Source of the DNA: Paramesorhizobium leguminum
GTDB taxonomy: Bacteria > Pseudomonadota > Alphaproteobacteria > Rhizobiales > Rhizobiaceae
Assembly: GCF_003217235.1 (NCBI RefSeq)
Contig: NZ_QJTF01000013.1
Coordinates: forward strand, 1-64,000
Length of the DNA stretch: 64,000 nt
Reading direction: 5' to 3'
Both the position numbers and the translations under genes were made by a program. Position 1 is the stretch's first letter; each line of letters begins with the position of its first letter. The notes beneath the pieces were generated by a model. It was not told the DNA's origin. It saw nothing but the letters and a program-made list of their open reading frames with translations, and searched no databases. This document shows, in pieces, positions 43,877-53,493 of this stretch.

Positions 43877-43884
43877 GTTTCAAA
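43867..43884 (+). promoter_or_regulatory. punA: Repeat-derived ribosome binding site of punA
   Basis: AGAGGGGGG, the end of type A copy f, is followed by TGTTTCAAA and then the ATG at 43885. No other Shine-Dalgarno-like sequence is present. The same bases pair with the CCCCCC at the element's left end or within its hairpins, so folding could hide the site. Confidence 0.6.
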
Positions 43885-44688
43885 ATGAACGAAGCAGCAA
43901 ACCTGATCGCCGCACGGCTCGAAGAGACCAAGCTCGCTCCAAAAGTCGCCATCGTGCTCGGTTCCGGCCTCGGTCCCCTCGTGGATAGCATCGAGGATGC
44001 GGTGCGCTTCTCCTATGCCGATCTGCCCGGCTTTCCGCCAAGCGGTGTTTCCGGCCATGCGGGCGAGCTGGTGGCCGGGCGGCTTTCGGGCAAGCCGGTG
44101 CTCGTTCTCTCTGGCCGGGCGCACTATTACGAGCATGGCAATGCCGCCGCCATGCGTCCCGTTCTGGAGACGCTTAAAAGCCTTGGCATCGACACGCTGA
44201 TCCTCACCAATGCCGCAGGCTCGGTGCGTGAAGATCTGGCGCCCGGCAGCGTCATGCTGATCGATGATCATATCAACTATTCCGGTCTCAACCCGCTCAT
44301 CGGCGAGCCCTCCGATGCGCGTTTCGTCGGCATGACGTCCGCCTATGATTCCGGTCTCAAACAGGCTTTCGAAGCCGCCGCCCTCAAGGCCGGCGAGGCG
44401 TTGCCGCGCGGCGTCTATATGTGGTTCTCCGGCCCGTCTTTTGAGACGCCGGCGGAAATCCGCATGGCGCGGGTTCTGGGCGCGGATGCGGTGGGCATGT
44501 CCACCGTGCCGGAAGTCATCCTCGCCCGTTTTCTGGGTCTGCGTATTGCCGCCTGCTCGGTCATCACCAATTTCGGCGCGGGTATGACCGGAGCGGAACT
44601 GTCGCATCAGGAAACCAAGGACATGGCGCCCATCGGCGGTCGCCGCTTGCAGGCTATCTTAAAAAATCTGGTGGGAGAAATCGCATGA
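43885..44688 (+). CDS. punA: Purine nucleoside phosphorylase
   Basis: A 267-aa trimeric-type phosphorylase splitting inosine and guanosine (and deoxy forms) into base and (deoxy)ribose-1-phosphate. Phosphate site GSGLGPLVD, SGRAHYYEHG; substrate segment FSGPSFETPAEIRMARVLGA with VGMSTVPEVILAR; and VITNFGAGM. It overlaps deoC by 4 bases and is separated from cdd only by type A copy f. Confidence 0.93.
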   Translation: MNEAANLIAARLEETKLAPKVAIVLGSGLGPLVDSIEDAVRFSYADLPGFPPSGVSGHAGELVAGRLSGKPVLVLSGRAHYYEHGNAAAMRPVLETLKSLGIDTLILTNAAGSVREDLAPGSVMLIDDHINYSGLNPLIGEPSDARFVGMTSAYDSGLKQAFEAAALKAGEALPRGVYMWFSGPSFETPAEIRMARVLGADAVGMSTVPEVILARFLGLRIAACSVITNFGAGMTGAELSHQETKDMAPIGGRRLQAILKNLVGEIA

Positions 44689-45455
44689 CCGCAGACGACC
44701 GCAGATCGCTGGCGCTTCGCGTGCTGTCCTTGATCGACCTGACCGACCTTGACGACAATTCCACGGCGCAAGGCGTGGCAGAACTGAGCGCCCGCGCGAT
44801 AACCCCGCATGGCCATACGGCGGCGATCTGCATATGGCCCCGTTTCATCGAGACGGCAAAGGCGCTTCTGCACGGAACCGGGGTGCGGGTCGCGACGGTC
44901 GTCAATTTCCCCCATGGCGGCACCGATATCGATGGCGTGCTGGCCGAGACGCGGCGGGCAATAAGCGATGGCGCCGACGAGATCGATCTCGTTCTGCCCT
45001 ATCGCGATTTCGCCGCCAATGGCGCGGCCCTTTCCCGGCAGATGATCGGCTCCGTGAAAAAGCTCTGCGGCCGCAAGGTGAAGCTCAAGGTCATTCTGGA
45101 GACAGGCAAGCTCGCCGATGAAGCCGCAATCGAGTCCGCTTCGGAAGTGGCGCTGGAAGAGGGCGCGGACTTCATCAAGACCTCGACCGGCAAGGTGGAA
45201 ATCAATGCCACGCCGGCGGCGTTGCGCATCATGCTGGAAGCGATCCGCGAGTCGGGCAGCGCAGCCGGGGTGAAGCCCGCCGGCGGCATCCGCACGCTCG
45301 ACGATGCCGCGCAATATCTCGATTTCGCCGATGCGATCATGGGCGAAGGCTGGGTAAAACCGGAAACCTTCCGCTTCGGCGCGTCAAAGCTTCTCGACGA
45401 TGTGCTTGGCCAGCTGGGCAGCGGCGCGAGCAGCACGGCGTCATCGGGCTATTGA
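44685..45455 (+). CDS. deoC: Deoxyribose-phosphate aldolase
   Basis: A 256-aa class I aldolase splitting 2-deoxyribose-5-phosphate into acetaldehyde and glyceraldehyde-3-phosphate. The Schiff-base Lys lies in FIKTSTGKVEINAT, and the second catalytic Lys in AGVKPAGGIRTL; GADEIDLVLPYRDF is also typical. It overlaps punA upstream and leads into deoA after 5 bases. Confidence 0.94.
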   Translation: MTADDRRSLALRVLSLIDLTDLDDNSTAQGVAELSARAITPHGHTAAICIWPRFIETAKALLHGTGVRVATVVNFPHGGTDIDGVLAETRRAISDGADEIDLVLPYRDFAANGAALSRQMIGSVKKLCGRKVKLKVILETGKLADEAAIESASEVALEEGADFIKTSTGKVEINATPAALRIMLEAIRESGSAAGVKPAGGIRTLDDAAQYLDFADAIMGEGWVKPETFRFGASKLLDDVLGQLGSGASSTASSGY

Positions 45456-45460
45456 TCCCC

Positions 45461-46774
45461 ATGCTGCCGCAAGAAATCATCCGCGCCAAGCGCGACGGAA
45501 AGGTGCTGCATCCAGACCAGATCGCCTTTTTCGCCAGAAGCATCGCCACCGGCGCTGTCAGTGAAGGCCAGATAGCCGCCTTCGCCATGGCGGTCTTCTT
45601 CAACGGCATGAGCCGCGATGAGGCGGTAGGGCTGACGCTCGCCATGCGCGATTCCGGCGATGTGCTCGATTGGTCGTCGCTCGATGGCCCGGTGGTGGAC
45701 AAGCATTCGACCGGCGGCGTCGGCGACAATGTCTCGCTGATGCTGGCACCCATCGTCGCCGCCTGTGGCGCCTATGTGCCGATGATTTCCGGTCGCGGTC
45801 TCGGCCATACCGGCGGCACACTCGACAAGATGGATGCGATTCCCGGCTATATCAGCCAGCCCGACAAGGCGCGCTTCGAGACGACGGTGCGCGAGGCCGG
45901 CTGCGCCATCATCGGCCAGACCGCCGATCTGGCGCCCGCCGACAAGCGCTTCTATGCGATCCGCGACGTGACGGCGACGGTCGAATCCATCCCGCTCATC
46001 ACCGCCTCGATTCTGTCGAAGAAGCTCGCCGCCGGTTTACAAGGGCTGGTGCTGGACGTGAAATTCGGCAATGGCGCGTTTATGACGAAAAGCCGCGATG
46101 CGACGGCGCTTGCCGAAAGCCTCGTCGCGGTCGCCAATGGTGCGGGCCTTCCCACCACGGCGCTCCTCACCGACATGGACCAGCCCCTGGCGCTCGCCGC
46201 GGGCAATGCCGTCGAGGTTAAGAATGCCGTCGACTTCCTCACCGGCGACCGGCGCGATGCGCGGCTCCTTGAGGTGACGCTGGCGCTCGCCGCCGAAATG
46301 CTCGTCACCGCCCGCTTGGCGCAAACGCCGCGTGAAGCGATGGAACAGGCGCAAGCAGCGCTGACAAGTGGCAAGGCGGCTGAAACATTCGGGCGGATGG
46401 TGGCGCTTCTCGGCGGACCCAGCGATTTCATATCGCGCCCCGCGCATTATCTCCCCGCCGCGCCTGTTATCCGCCAAGTGCCGTCGCCGCAAAAGGGCTT
46501 TGTCGGCTCCATTGAAACCCGCGCGCTGGGCTTGGCCGTCGTCGCGTTTGGAGGCGGACGCACGCGCCCCGAGGATAAGATCGATCACGCAGTCGGCCTC
46601 ACCGCCCTGCAGCCGATTGGCGCTGAAATGAACGCGGGCGACCCGCTCGCGATGGTCCACGCCCGCGACGAGGCGGCAGCGGAGGCGGCGGTTCGCGCTG
46701 TCCAGGCCGCCTACGGTTTCGTGCCATTACGCCCGCGCGCCAGTCATCCGGTCAAGCGCCGGATTGCAGGATAA
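45461..46774 (+). CDS. deoA: Thymidine phosphorylase
   Basis: A 437-aa enzyme releasing thymine and deoxyribose-1-phosphate from thymidine. Family motifs are the phosphate-binding KHSTGGVGDNVSLMLAPIVA, SGRGLGHTGGTLDKMDAIPG (the PS00647-like signature), and a C-terminal domain ending FVPLRPRASHPVKRRIAG. The ATG at 45461 is preferred to the TTG at 45452. A degenerate second copy of its 3' end lies downstream at 46958-47104. Confidence 0.94.
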   Translation: MLPQEIIRAKRDGKVLHPDQIAFFARSIATGAVSEGQIAAFAMAVFFNGMSRDEAVGLTLAMRDSGDVLDWSSLDGPVVDKHSTGGVGDNVSLMLAPIVAACGAYVPMISGRGLGHTGGTLDKMDAIPGYISQPDKARFETTVREAGCAIIGQTADLAPADKRFYAIRDVTATVESIPLITASILSKKLAAGLQGLVLDVKFGNGAFMTKSRDATALAESLVAVANGAGLPTTALLTDMDQPLALAAGNAVEVKNAVDFLTGDRRDARLLEVTLALAAEMLVTARLAQTPREAMEQAQAALTSGKAAETFGRMVALLGGPSDFISRPAHYLPAAPVIRQVPSPQKGFVGSIETRALGLAVVAFGGGRTRPEDKIDHAVGLTALQPIGAEMNAGDPLAMVHARDEAAAEAAVRAVQAAYGFVPLRPRASHPVKRRIAG

Positions 46775-46780
46775 AGAATA

Positions 46781-46942
46781 GAATTTTATGTGCTGGCCCT
46801 GCCCACGGAAGGAAAGGCGCTGGCGAAAAGTCTCGGCGCGAAATTTGTCGAAATCCCCGGCGGCCACGGCAGCCCAATCGAGCAGCCGCAGCGCCTTGCG
46901 CGGATTCTTACGGCGTTTCTGCAGAACGCGTCGAGCGGATAG
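46781..46942 (+). pseudogene. Alpha/beta-hydrolase-like C-terminal fragment
   Basis: A 53-residue open segment without a start: LALPTEGKALAKSLGAKFVE, then IPGGHGSPIEQPQRLARILT, ending AFLQNASSG. The GGHGSPIEQP..LARIL pattern matches the His-containing end of alpha/beta hydrolases. It lies right after deoA and just before a deoA tail duplication, so this is a scar of a rearrangement. Confidence 0.55.
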
Positions 46943-46957
46943 CTGGTTATATCAGGC

Positions 46958-47104
46958 GGATCGGCGCGGAGATGGACGTGGGTGATCCGCCAGCGTTTGT
47001 CCAGGCCCGCAACGAGGCGGCGGGTGGGTGGTCCAGGCCGCTTGCGGCTTTACCCAACTCAAACCCTGCGCCATCTGCCCGGTCAAGCGCCGCATCGCGG
47101 GGGT
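46958..47104 (+). pseudogene. Degenerate duplicate of the deoA 3' end
   Basis: The translation reads RIGAEMDVGDPPAFVQARNE and, after a frame change, VQAACGFTQL..CPVKRRIAG. This mirrors the deoA terminus PIGAEMNAGDPLAMVHARDE .. VQAAYGFVPL..HPVKRRIAG. A frameshift near 47022-47030 separates the halves. It shows that a second deoA-like gene or a duplication once lay here. Confidence 0.8.
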
Positions 47105-47142
47105 GACATTCTTGCCGGTTTGGAGAATATGCGAAAAACGCC

Positions 47143-47388
47143 TTACATCACATAGGCGGCAATCGAAGCGCCTGTCAGCACGACCGCCAATGCAATCATG
47201 ATGCCATAAAAGCGCGGCCGGTCGAACAGCACCGCGAAAGCAGAGAACCATGCAACGATGGCCGCGCCGAGCGCGAAGAGGAACCCGGGCTTGTCGCCGA
47301 TCGTGATGTTGACGGCCATCAGTCCGCCGATGATGAGCGCGCCGAATACAATCAGCAGCCCGGTGGCGTATCTTTCGTAATCGTCCAT
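47143..47388 (-). CDS. Small hypothetical membrane protein
   Basis: An 81-aa protein with three hydrophobic segments (GLLIVFGALIIGGLMAVNI, FLFALGAAIVAWFSAFAVLF, IMIALAVVLTGASIAAYVM). The start at 47388 (MDDYERY) is preferred to the ATG two codons earlier. Function unknown; it is convergent with the deoA scar and divergent from the MGMT gene. Confidence 0.55.
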   Translation of the reverse strand: MDDYERYATGLLIVFGALIIGGLMAVNITIGDKPGFLFALGAAIVAWFSAFAVLFDRPRFYGIMIALAVVLTGASIAAYVM

Positions 47389-47494
47389 TTGCATTCCTCG
47401 ATCAGGCGCGGATGCCCTTATTATTCGCTTCTAGGCATAACATATTATCCCTCGTCTCCAACAGCAAATCAGGATTTCGGATAGGATCAACGCC

Positions 47495-48070
47495 ATGGAA
47501 TCGCTTGGGATAATTTCCTTCGAAACGGCCATAGGCTCCTGCGCCATCTCCTGGGGCGAGCGGGGCATTGTTGGTGTGCAGCTGCCGGAGGCGAGCGCGG
47601 CGGCGACGCTGGCGAGGCTGCGGAAGCGGTTTCCGCCGGCGCAAGAGATGCCCGCGCCTGCTCCTGTGCGGGAGGTTATAGACGGCATCGTTGCCCTCCT
47701 CGAAGGCGAGAAGGCCGATCTTTCAAAGGCTCCGCTCGATATGGAAGGGCTACCGGCGCTTCATCGGCAAGTTTATGAGATCGCGCTCCAGATACCGCCC
47801 GGCGAAACCCTGACCTATGGCGCGATCGCGAGGCGGATCGGCGGTGTCAGCCTTTCGCAAGCCGTGGGGCAGGCGCTTGGCAAGAACCCCTTCCCCATCA
47901 TCGTTCCCTGCCATCGCGTGCTCGGCACCGGCGGCAAGACGGGCGGCTTTTCGGCCAATGGCGGTGCTGAGACGAAGTTGCGGATGCTGACCGTCGAGGG
48001 GGCGAGGACGAGCGATGAGCCTGACCTCTTCGGCAATCTGCCGCTTGCGATGAAGCCGGGGCGCGGCTGA
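47495..48070 (+). CDS. ogt: Methylated-DNA-protein cysteine methyltransferase
   Basis: A 191-aa suicide repair protein that removes alkyl groups from O6-alkylguanine. The acceptor Cys is in FPIIVPCHRVLGTGGKTGGF, preceded by the helix-turn-helix region PPGETLTYGAIARRIGGV. The N-terminal part is the Ada/Ogt-type ribonuclease-H-like domain. No AdaA domain is attached. It stands alone. Confidence 0.93.
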   Translation: MESLGIISFETAIGSCAISWGERGIVGVQLPEASAAATLARLRKRFPPAQEMPAPAPVREVIDGIVALLEGEKADLSKAPLDMEGLPALHRQVYEIALQIPPGETLTYGAIARRIGGVSLSQAVGQALGKNPFPIIVPCHRVLGTGGKTGGFSANGGAETKLRMLTVEGARTSDEPDLFGNLPLAMKPGRG

Positions 48071-48072
48071 AT

Positions 48073-48366
48073 TCAGCGGAGCTTCGAAACAACATCCGCC
48101 GAAAAGCGCAATTCGCGCATGGGGCGTACATGCCTGGTGGTCTCGCTATAGGTAGGGTGGGCCTTGTAAGCCGCCAGCGCCGCCTCGTCGGCGAATTCGG
48201 CATAGACGACGAGATCGATCCTGTCGCAGAGCGGATCGACCTTGGTGTTGTCAAGAACCTCGAACAGATCGCAGTAGGGGATCGTCCCCAATTGCTCCAG
48301 CCCTGTACGCATCTCGTCTAGAGACTGTCCTTCCTTGGCGCTGAAAAAAACGATGTGCCGGATCAA
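48073..48366 (-). CDS. Dabb-domain (stress-responsive alpha/beta barrel) protein
   Basis: A 97-aa dimeric alpha-beta barrel protein. The family start LIRHIVFFSAKEGQSLDEM and the C-terminal AAYKAHPTYSETTRHVRPMR are typical of the Dabb family; the substrate is unknown. A strong AAAGGAG site stands 6 bases before a TTG at 48366, making this the probable start rather than the ATG at 48387. It is tail-to-tail with the MGMT gene, 2 bases apart. Confidence 0.8.
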   Translation of the reverse strand: MIRHIVFFSAKEGQSLDEMRTGLEQLGTIPYCDLFEVLDNTKVDPLCDRIDLVVYAEFADEAALAAYKAHPTYSETTRHVRPMRELRFSADVVSKLR

Positions 48367-48402
48367 GGCGGACTCCTTTTCATCCAAGTTGGAAATTGGA
48401 GA

Positions 48403-48530
48403 AAGGCAATAAGGCAGTAGGGCAGTAAGGCAATAGGGAATTGGAGATTACAGGCAGAAAATGGCAGCAAGGCTGGTAACAAAAAGTTTGTCTTTTCCTA
48501 CTGCCCTACTGCCTTATTGCCCTAATGTCT
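48403..48530. repeat. Inverted pair of octanucleotide repeat arrays
   Basis: Left array of four CARTARGG octamers (48407-48438: CAATAAGG, CAGTAGGG, CAGTAAGG, CAATAGGG). The right array (48497-48528) is the same unit on the other strand. They pair over at least 23 bases when shifted by one octamer, around a 58-base loop. It lies between the Dabb start and the ferredoxin stop, so it may terminate the ferredoxin transcript. Confidence 0.85.
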
Positions 48531-48878
48531 TCATGCGGCCGCGCGGCCCTTTTCCGTGCCGGGGGCCAGCGTCACTTTGAGGCCGTTCAGTTCCGGCGTC
48601 ATGATGAGCTGGCAGGAAAGGCGGGAGTTGTTCTCAACGTGGAAGGTCTGGTCGAGCTGGTCCTGCTCCTCGTCGAGCGGCTCGTAGAGCTTGTCGCGCC
48701 AGCCCTCGTCCACATAGACATGGCAGGTGCCGCAGGCGCAGGCGCCGCCGCACTCGGCCTTGATGTCCAGCCCCCAGTCGCGGATGATCTCCATCACGCG
48801 GAAGCCTTCGAGCGCCTCCAGCGTATGGCGTTCGCCATTCTGGTCGGTAACGTGGATGAGAAGCGTATCGGAACTCAC
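48531..48878 (-). CDS. 2Fe-2S ferredoxin
   Basis: A 115-aa plant/adrenodoxin-type ferredoxin. Cluster ligands follow CGGACACGTCHVYV, with the fourth Cys in SRLSCQLIM. The N-terminus IHVTDQNGERHTLEALEG is the beta-grasp start. The start is GTG at 48878, 5 bases after the reductase gene on the same strand, so reductase and ferredoxin form one operon and probably one electron-transfer pair. The order behind the cys cluster suggests electrons for sulfite reduction (inference). Confidence 0.88.
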   Translation of the reverse strand: MSSDTLLIHVTDQNGERHTLEALEGFRVMEIIRDWGLDIKAECGGACACGTCHVYVDEGWRDKLYEPLDEEQDQLDQTFHVENNSRLSCQLIMTPELNGLKVTLAPGTEKGRAAA

Positions 48879-48883
48879 TATGA

Positions 48884-50226
<1,343 letters not shown>

Positions 50227-50247
50227 ATCTGGCGCTTCCATCCCACT

Positions 50248-50778
50248 TCAAGCCACCGGCATCCGCCGCCAGCTATAACTGCCAGCCTGCGCCGATCCAC
50301 GCCCCGGCTGGTAATAGCCCGGCGTGTCGTGCAGATCGCGTCCCTTCAGGCGTTCCAGCGCTATCCGGTTGGTCACCTGCAAGGTGTCGAAACCGGCGCG
50401 AAGCATGAACACCACCTGATCGATCAGCACATCACCCACCGCTCGCAACTCTCCACTAAATCCGTGGCGGCCTTTCAGCAGTTCGGCTTTCGAATAGGAC
50501 CGGCCATCGTTGAAAGCCGGGAACTGAAGCGCGATCAGCGGGATCGTGTCCAGCTTTTCGAGCAGCGGGTCGATATCCTCGCCCGGCGCAACGGCAACGC
50601 CGATCCGGCGATTGCTGGTGCGCCTGACATCGTCATCTAGCCCAAGCCATGCGGCCAGCGGCAGGATGACGGCAGGCGCATCGCCCGCTGCGTCCAGGCT
50701 TTCCGCCTCGATATAGGGATCGTCGCGGAAACCTTCACGGCCCCACAGTTGTTTTTGGTTCTGCTCGGCTGCACTCAT
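50248..50778 (-). CDS. DUF934 protein of the sulfite reduction cluster
   Basis: A 176-aa DUF934 family protein, found with sulfite reductase and APS reductase genes and presumed to help that pathway; its reaction is not known. Family segments are LDTIPLIALQFPAFNDGRSY and the C-terminal GYYQPGRGSAQAGSYSWRRM. The ATG at 50778 overlaps the cysH stop by 4 bases. Confidence 0.85.
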   Translation of the reverse strand: MSAAEQNQKQLWGREGFRDDPYIEAESLDAAGDAPAVILPLAAWLGLDDDVRRTSNRRIGVAVAPGEDIDPLLEKLDTIPLIALQFPAFNDGRSYSKAELLKGRHGFSGELRAVGDVLIDQVVFMLRAGFDTLQVTNRIALERLKGRDLHDTPGYYQPGRGSAQAGSYSWRRMPVA

Positions 50779-51545
50779 GAATTCGTTCCTGTCGGCGATA
50801 GATTGGACAGCGTGTCGGTCAGGCCCGTGAGATGGATGCCGCATTCCGTCTTGTCCGAACCGGCCCAGCGCCCGGCGCGCTGGTCTTCTCCGTCCGCGAC
50901 CGGCCTGGTGCAGGGCATGCAGCCGATGGAGCGGTAGCCCTTCTCGACAAGCGGATGGGCGGACAGGCCATGCGCGACCATATAGGCCTGCAGATCCGTC
51001 GTTTGCCAGCGGGCCAGCGGGTTGATGCGAATGCGCGGGCCGACCGCCTCGAACACAGGAAGCTCTGCGCGGGTCGAGGCCTGGAACTGCTTGCGGCCCG
51101 TCATCCAGGCGCGGTATGGCGCGACGGCGCGGGCCATCGGCTCGACCTTGCGGATATGGCAGCAGCGGTCCTTGTCGGTCATGGACAGGGCGCCGAAGGG
51201 GTCTTTTTCTTTAAGCGAAACCGGCAGGGGATAGACGTTGCGAACATCCGTCAGGCCAAACTCCTCAACCAACCGGTCGCGATGCGCGAGCGTCGCGCTG
51301 AAATGCTTGCCCGTATCGAGGAAGATGACGGGCGTCGAATGGTCGACCTCTGAAATCAAGTGCAGCAGCACGGCGGATTCCGCGCCGAAGGAGGAGACCA
51401 CCGCGATCTCCTCGTTGAAGAGATGATCCACCGCGAGTTCGATGATGAGCCGCGAATCAAGCCCGCCATAGCGCGCTTCCAGCGCGCGCGCCTCGTCGGC
51501 TATGGCTTTTTCATCGATATCAGGCAGCACGGCTGATTTCACCAT
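50775..51545 (-). CDS. cysH: Phosphoadenylyl/adenylyl-sulfate reductase
   Basis: A 256-aa reductase forming sulfite from activated sulfate. The substrate motif SSFGAESAVLLHLI, the paired cysteines DRCCHIRKVEP and GCMPCTRPV (4Fe-4S ligands), and the C-terminal ECGIHL catalytic Cys are all present. The cluster ligands indicate the APS-reducing, assimilatory type. The ATG at 51545 lies inside the cysI end (26-base overlap), and the stop overlaps DUF934. Confidence 0.93.
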   Translation of the reverse strand: MVKSAVLPDIDEKAIADEARALEARYGGLDSRLIIELAVDHLFNEEIAVVSSFGAESAVLLHLISEVDHSTPVIFLDTGKHFSATLAHRDRLVEEFGLTDVRNVYPLPVSLKEKDPFGALSMTDKDRCCHIRKVEPMARAVAPYRAWMTGRKQFQASTRAELPVFEAVGPRIRINPLARWQTTDLQAYMVAHGLSAHPLVEKGYRSIGCMPCTRPVADGEDQRAGRWAGSDKTECGIHLTGLTDTLSNLSPTGTNS

Positions 51546-53190
51546 AGAGCGCCTCCTTGAACGGAGCCGCGCCCACGCGCCTGTAGGCGGCGAGGAAGGT
51601 TTCGTCCTTGCTGGCGCGCAGACCGAGATAGGTATCGACGATCTTTTCGATGGCATCGACCACCTCTTCCGAGGAGAAGCCGCGACCAGTGATTTCGCCG
51701 ACCGTGGTGATCTCATCGGCCGAACCGCCAAGCGTGATCTGATAAAGCTCCTCGCCCTTTTTCTCGACGCCGAGAATGCCGATATGGCCGACATGGTGAT
51801 GGCCGCAGGCATTGATGCAGCCGGAAATCTTGATCTTCAATTCGCCGATTTCCGACTGGCGCTCCGCCGCGCCGAAGCGTACGGAAATGCGCTGTGCCAC
51901 CGGAATGGAGCGAGCATTGGCGAGCGCGCAATAATCGAGGCCCGGGCACGCGATGATATCGGTGATCAATCCGGCATTGGCGGTGGCGAGACCGTCGGTC
52001 AGAAGCAGTTCATAGACCATATGCAGATCGGCAAGCGCCACAGAGGGGAGCACCAGATTCTGCTCGTGGCTGACGCGGATTTCGTCCTGGCTGAACTTCT
52101 CGGCGATATCGGCAACCAGTTCCATCTGCTCGGCGCTGGCATCTCCGGGGATGCCGCCGATGGGTTTCAGCGAAATGGTGACGACGCCGTAATCCGGGTT
52201 CTTGTGCGGCGTGACGTTCTGGTCGACCCAGGCGGCAAAACCGGCATCCGCCTTCTTCGCGGCAGCAAGCGCCGCCCAGCCTTCCGGCCGCGCGAGCAGT
52301 GCCGGGGGGCGGAAATAGCTGTCGATGGCGGCGATATCGCCCTGCGGCAGCTTGAGGTCGCTCTCCTTCAGCGCCTGCCATTCGGCTTCGATCTGGCGGG
52401 TCAGTTCCTCCGTGCCGGTCTCATGAACGAGTATCTTGATGCGCGCCTTGTACTTGTTGTCGCGGCGGCCATGCAGATTGTAAACGCGGACGATGGCCGT
52501 GGTGTAGGACAGCAGGTCCTCGACGGGCAGGAAATCGCGGATCATCTTGGCGACCATCGGCGTGCGGCCCTGACCGCCGCCGACATAGACCGCGAAGCCC
52601 AGTTCGCCAGCCTCGTTCTTCTTCAGATGCAGGCCGATATCGTGGACCTGGATTGCCGCGCGGTCATGCTCGGCGCCGGTGACTGATATCTTGAACTTGC
52701 GCGGCAGATAAGAGAATTCCGGATGCAACGAGGACCATTGCCGCAAGATTTCGCCGAAGGGGCGCGGATCGGCCACCTCGTCGGCGGCGACGCCGGCGAA
52801 ATGATCCGCCGTGACATTGCGGATGCAATTGCCTGATGTCTGCATGGCATGCATCTCGACTTCCGCCAGTTCGTCGAGAATCGCCGGAATGTCGCCAAGC
52901 GCCGGCCAGTTGTACTGGATGTTCTGCCGCGTGGTGAAATGGCCGTAGCCGCGATCATAAGTGCGGGCGATATGGCCAAGCTTGCGCATCTGGCGGCTCG
53001 ACAGCGTACCGTAGGGTACGGCAACGCGCAGCATATAGGCATGAAGCTGGAGATAGACGCCATTCATCAGGCGCAGCGGGCGGAACTGCTCCTCGGTCAG
53101 TTCGCCTGATAGACGGCGCTGGACCTGATCCTTGAACTGCTCGACGCGGGCCGCGACAAAGGCATGGTCGAATTCGTCATAACGATACAT
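51520..53190 (-). CDS. cysI: Sulfite (nitrite/sulfite) reductase hemoprotein
   Basis: A 556-aa siroheme and 4Fe-4S enzyme reducing sulfite to sulfide. The cluster and siroheme ligands are CPGLDYCALANARSI and KISGCINACGHHHVGHIG, with the N-terminal half carrying YGHFTTRQNIQYNWPAL. Context with APS reductase and siroheme synthesis supports sulfite over nitrite. It starts 3 bases after DUF2849 and overlaps cysH. Confidence 0.92.
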   Translation of the reverse strand: MYRYDEFDHAFVAARVEQFKDQVQRRLSGELTEEQFRPLRLMNGVYLQLHAYMLRVAVPYGTLSSRQMRKLGHIARTYDRGYGHFTTRQNIQYNWPALGDIPAILDELAEVEMHAMQTSGNCIRNVTADHFAGVAADEVADPRPFGEILRQWSSLHPEFSYLPRKFKISVTGAEHDRAAIQVHDIGLHLKKNEAGELGFAVYVGGGQGRTPMVAKMIRDFLPVEDLLSYTTAIVRVYNLHGRRDNKYKARIKILVHETGTEELTRQIEAEWQALKESDLKLPQGDIAAIDSYFRPPALLARPEGWAALAAAKKADAGFAAWVDQNVTPHKNPDYGVVTISLKPIGGIPGDASAEQMELVADIAEKFSQDEIRVSHEQNLVLPSVALADLHMVYELLLTDGLATANAGLITDIIACPGLDYCALANARSIPVAQRISVRFGAAERQSEIGELKIKISGCINACGHHHVGHIGILGVEKKGEELYQITLGGSADEITTVGEITGRGFSSEEVVDAIEKIVDTYLGLRASKDETFLAAYRRVGAAPFKEALYGEISRAA

Positions 53191-53193
53191 GGC

Positions 53194-53493
53194 TTACAAA
53201 TTCCCGGATAGGTTACGCGGTACGAAATCGATGGTCGGGCCGGAGATGCGGATGCGCTCGCGCAGGCGCAGCGGGTAGAGCGTACCGCCGCGTTCCTCGA
53301 CATCGATCAGATTGACATCGACTACCAGATTGGCGCGGATCGCCGCCTTGCCGATGGCTTCCAGCGCCGCTTCCGCTTCGGCGTTCCGTGCAATGGACAC
53401 CCCTTCGATCGTGGGACGCCATTCACCGTCGGCCCCATACCAGACGACTTCGCCATCGATGAGGCGGTTGGCGGTCAGAACCTTTGATGTCAT
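53194..53493 (-). CDS. DUF2849 protein of the sulfite reduction cluster
   Basis: A 99-aa DUF2849 protein, regularly found just before cysI in Alphaproteobacteria; role unknown. It starts KVLTANRLIDGEVVWYGADG and ends in a basic PLRLRERIRISGPTIDF stretch. It overlaps cysG by 4 bases (ATGA) and precedes cysI by 3. Confidence 0.82.
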   Translation of the reverse strand: MTSKVLTANRLIDGEVVWYGADGEWRPTIEGVSIARNAEAEAALEAIGKAAIRANLVVDVNLIDVEERGGTLYPLRLRERIRISGPTIDFVPRNLSGNL

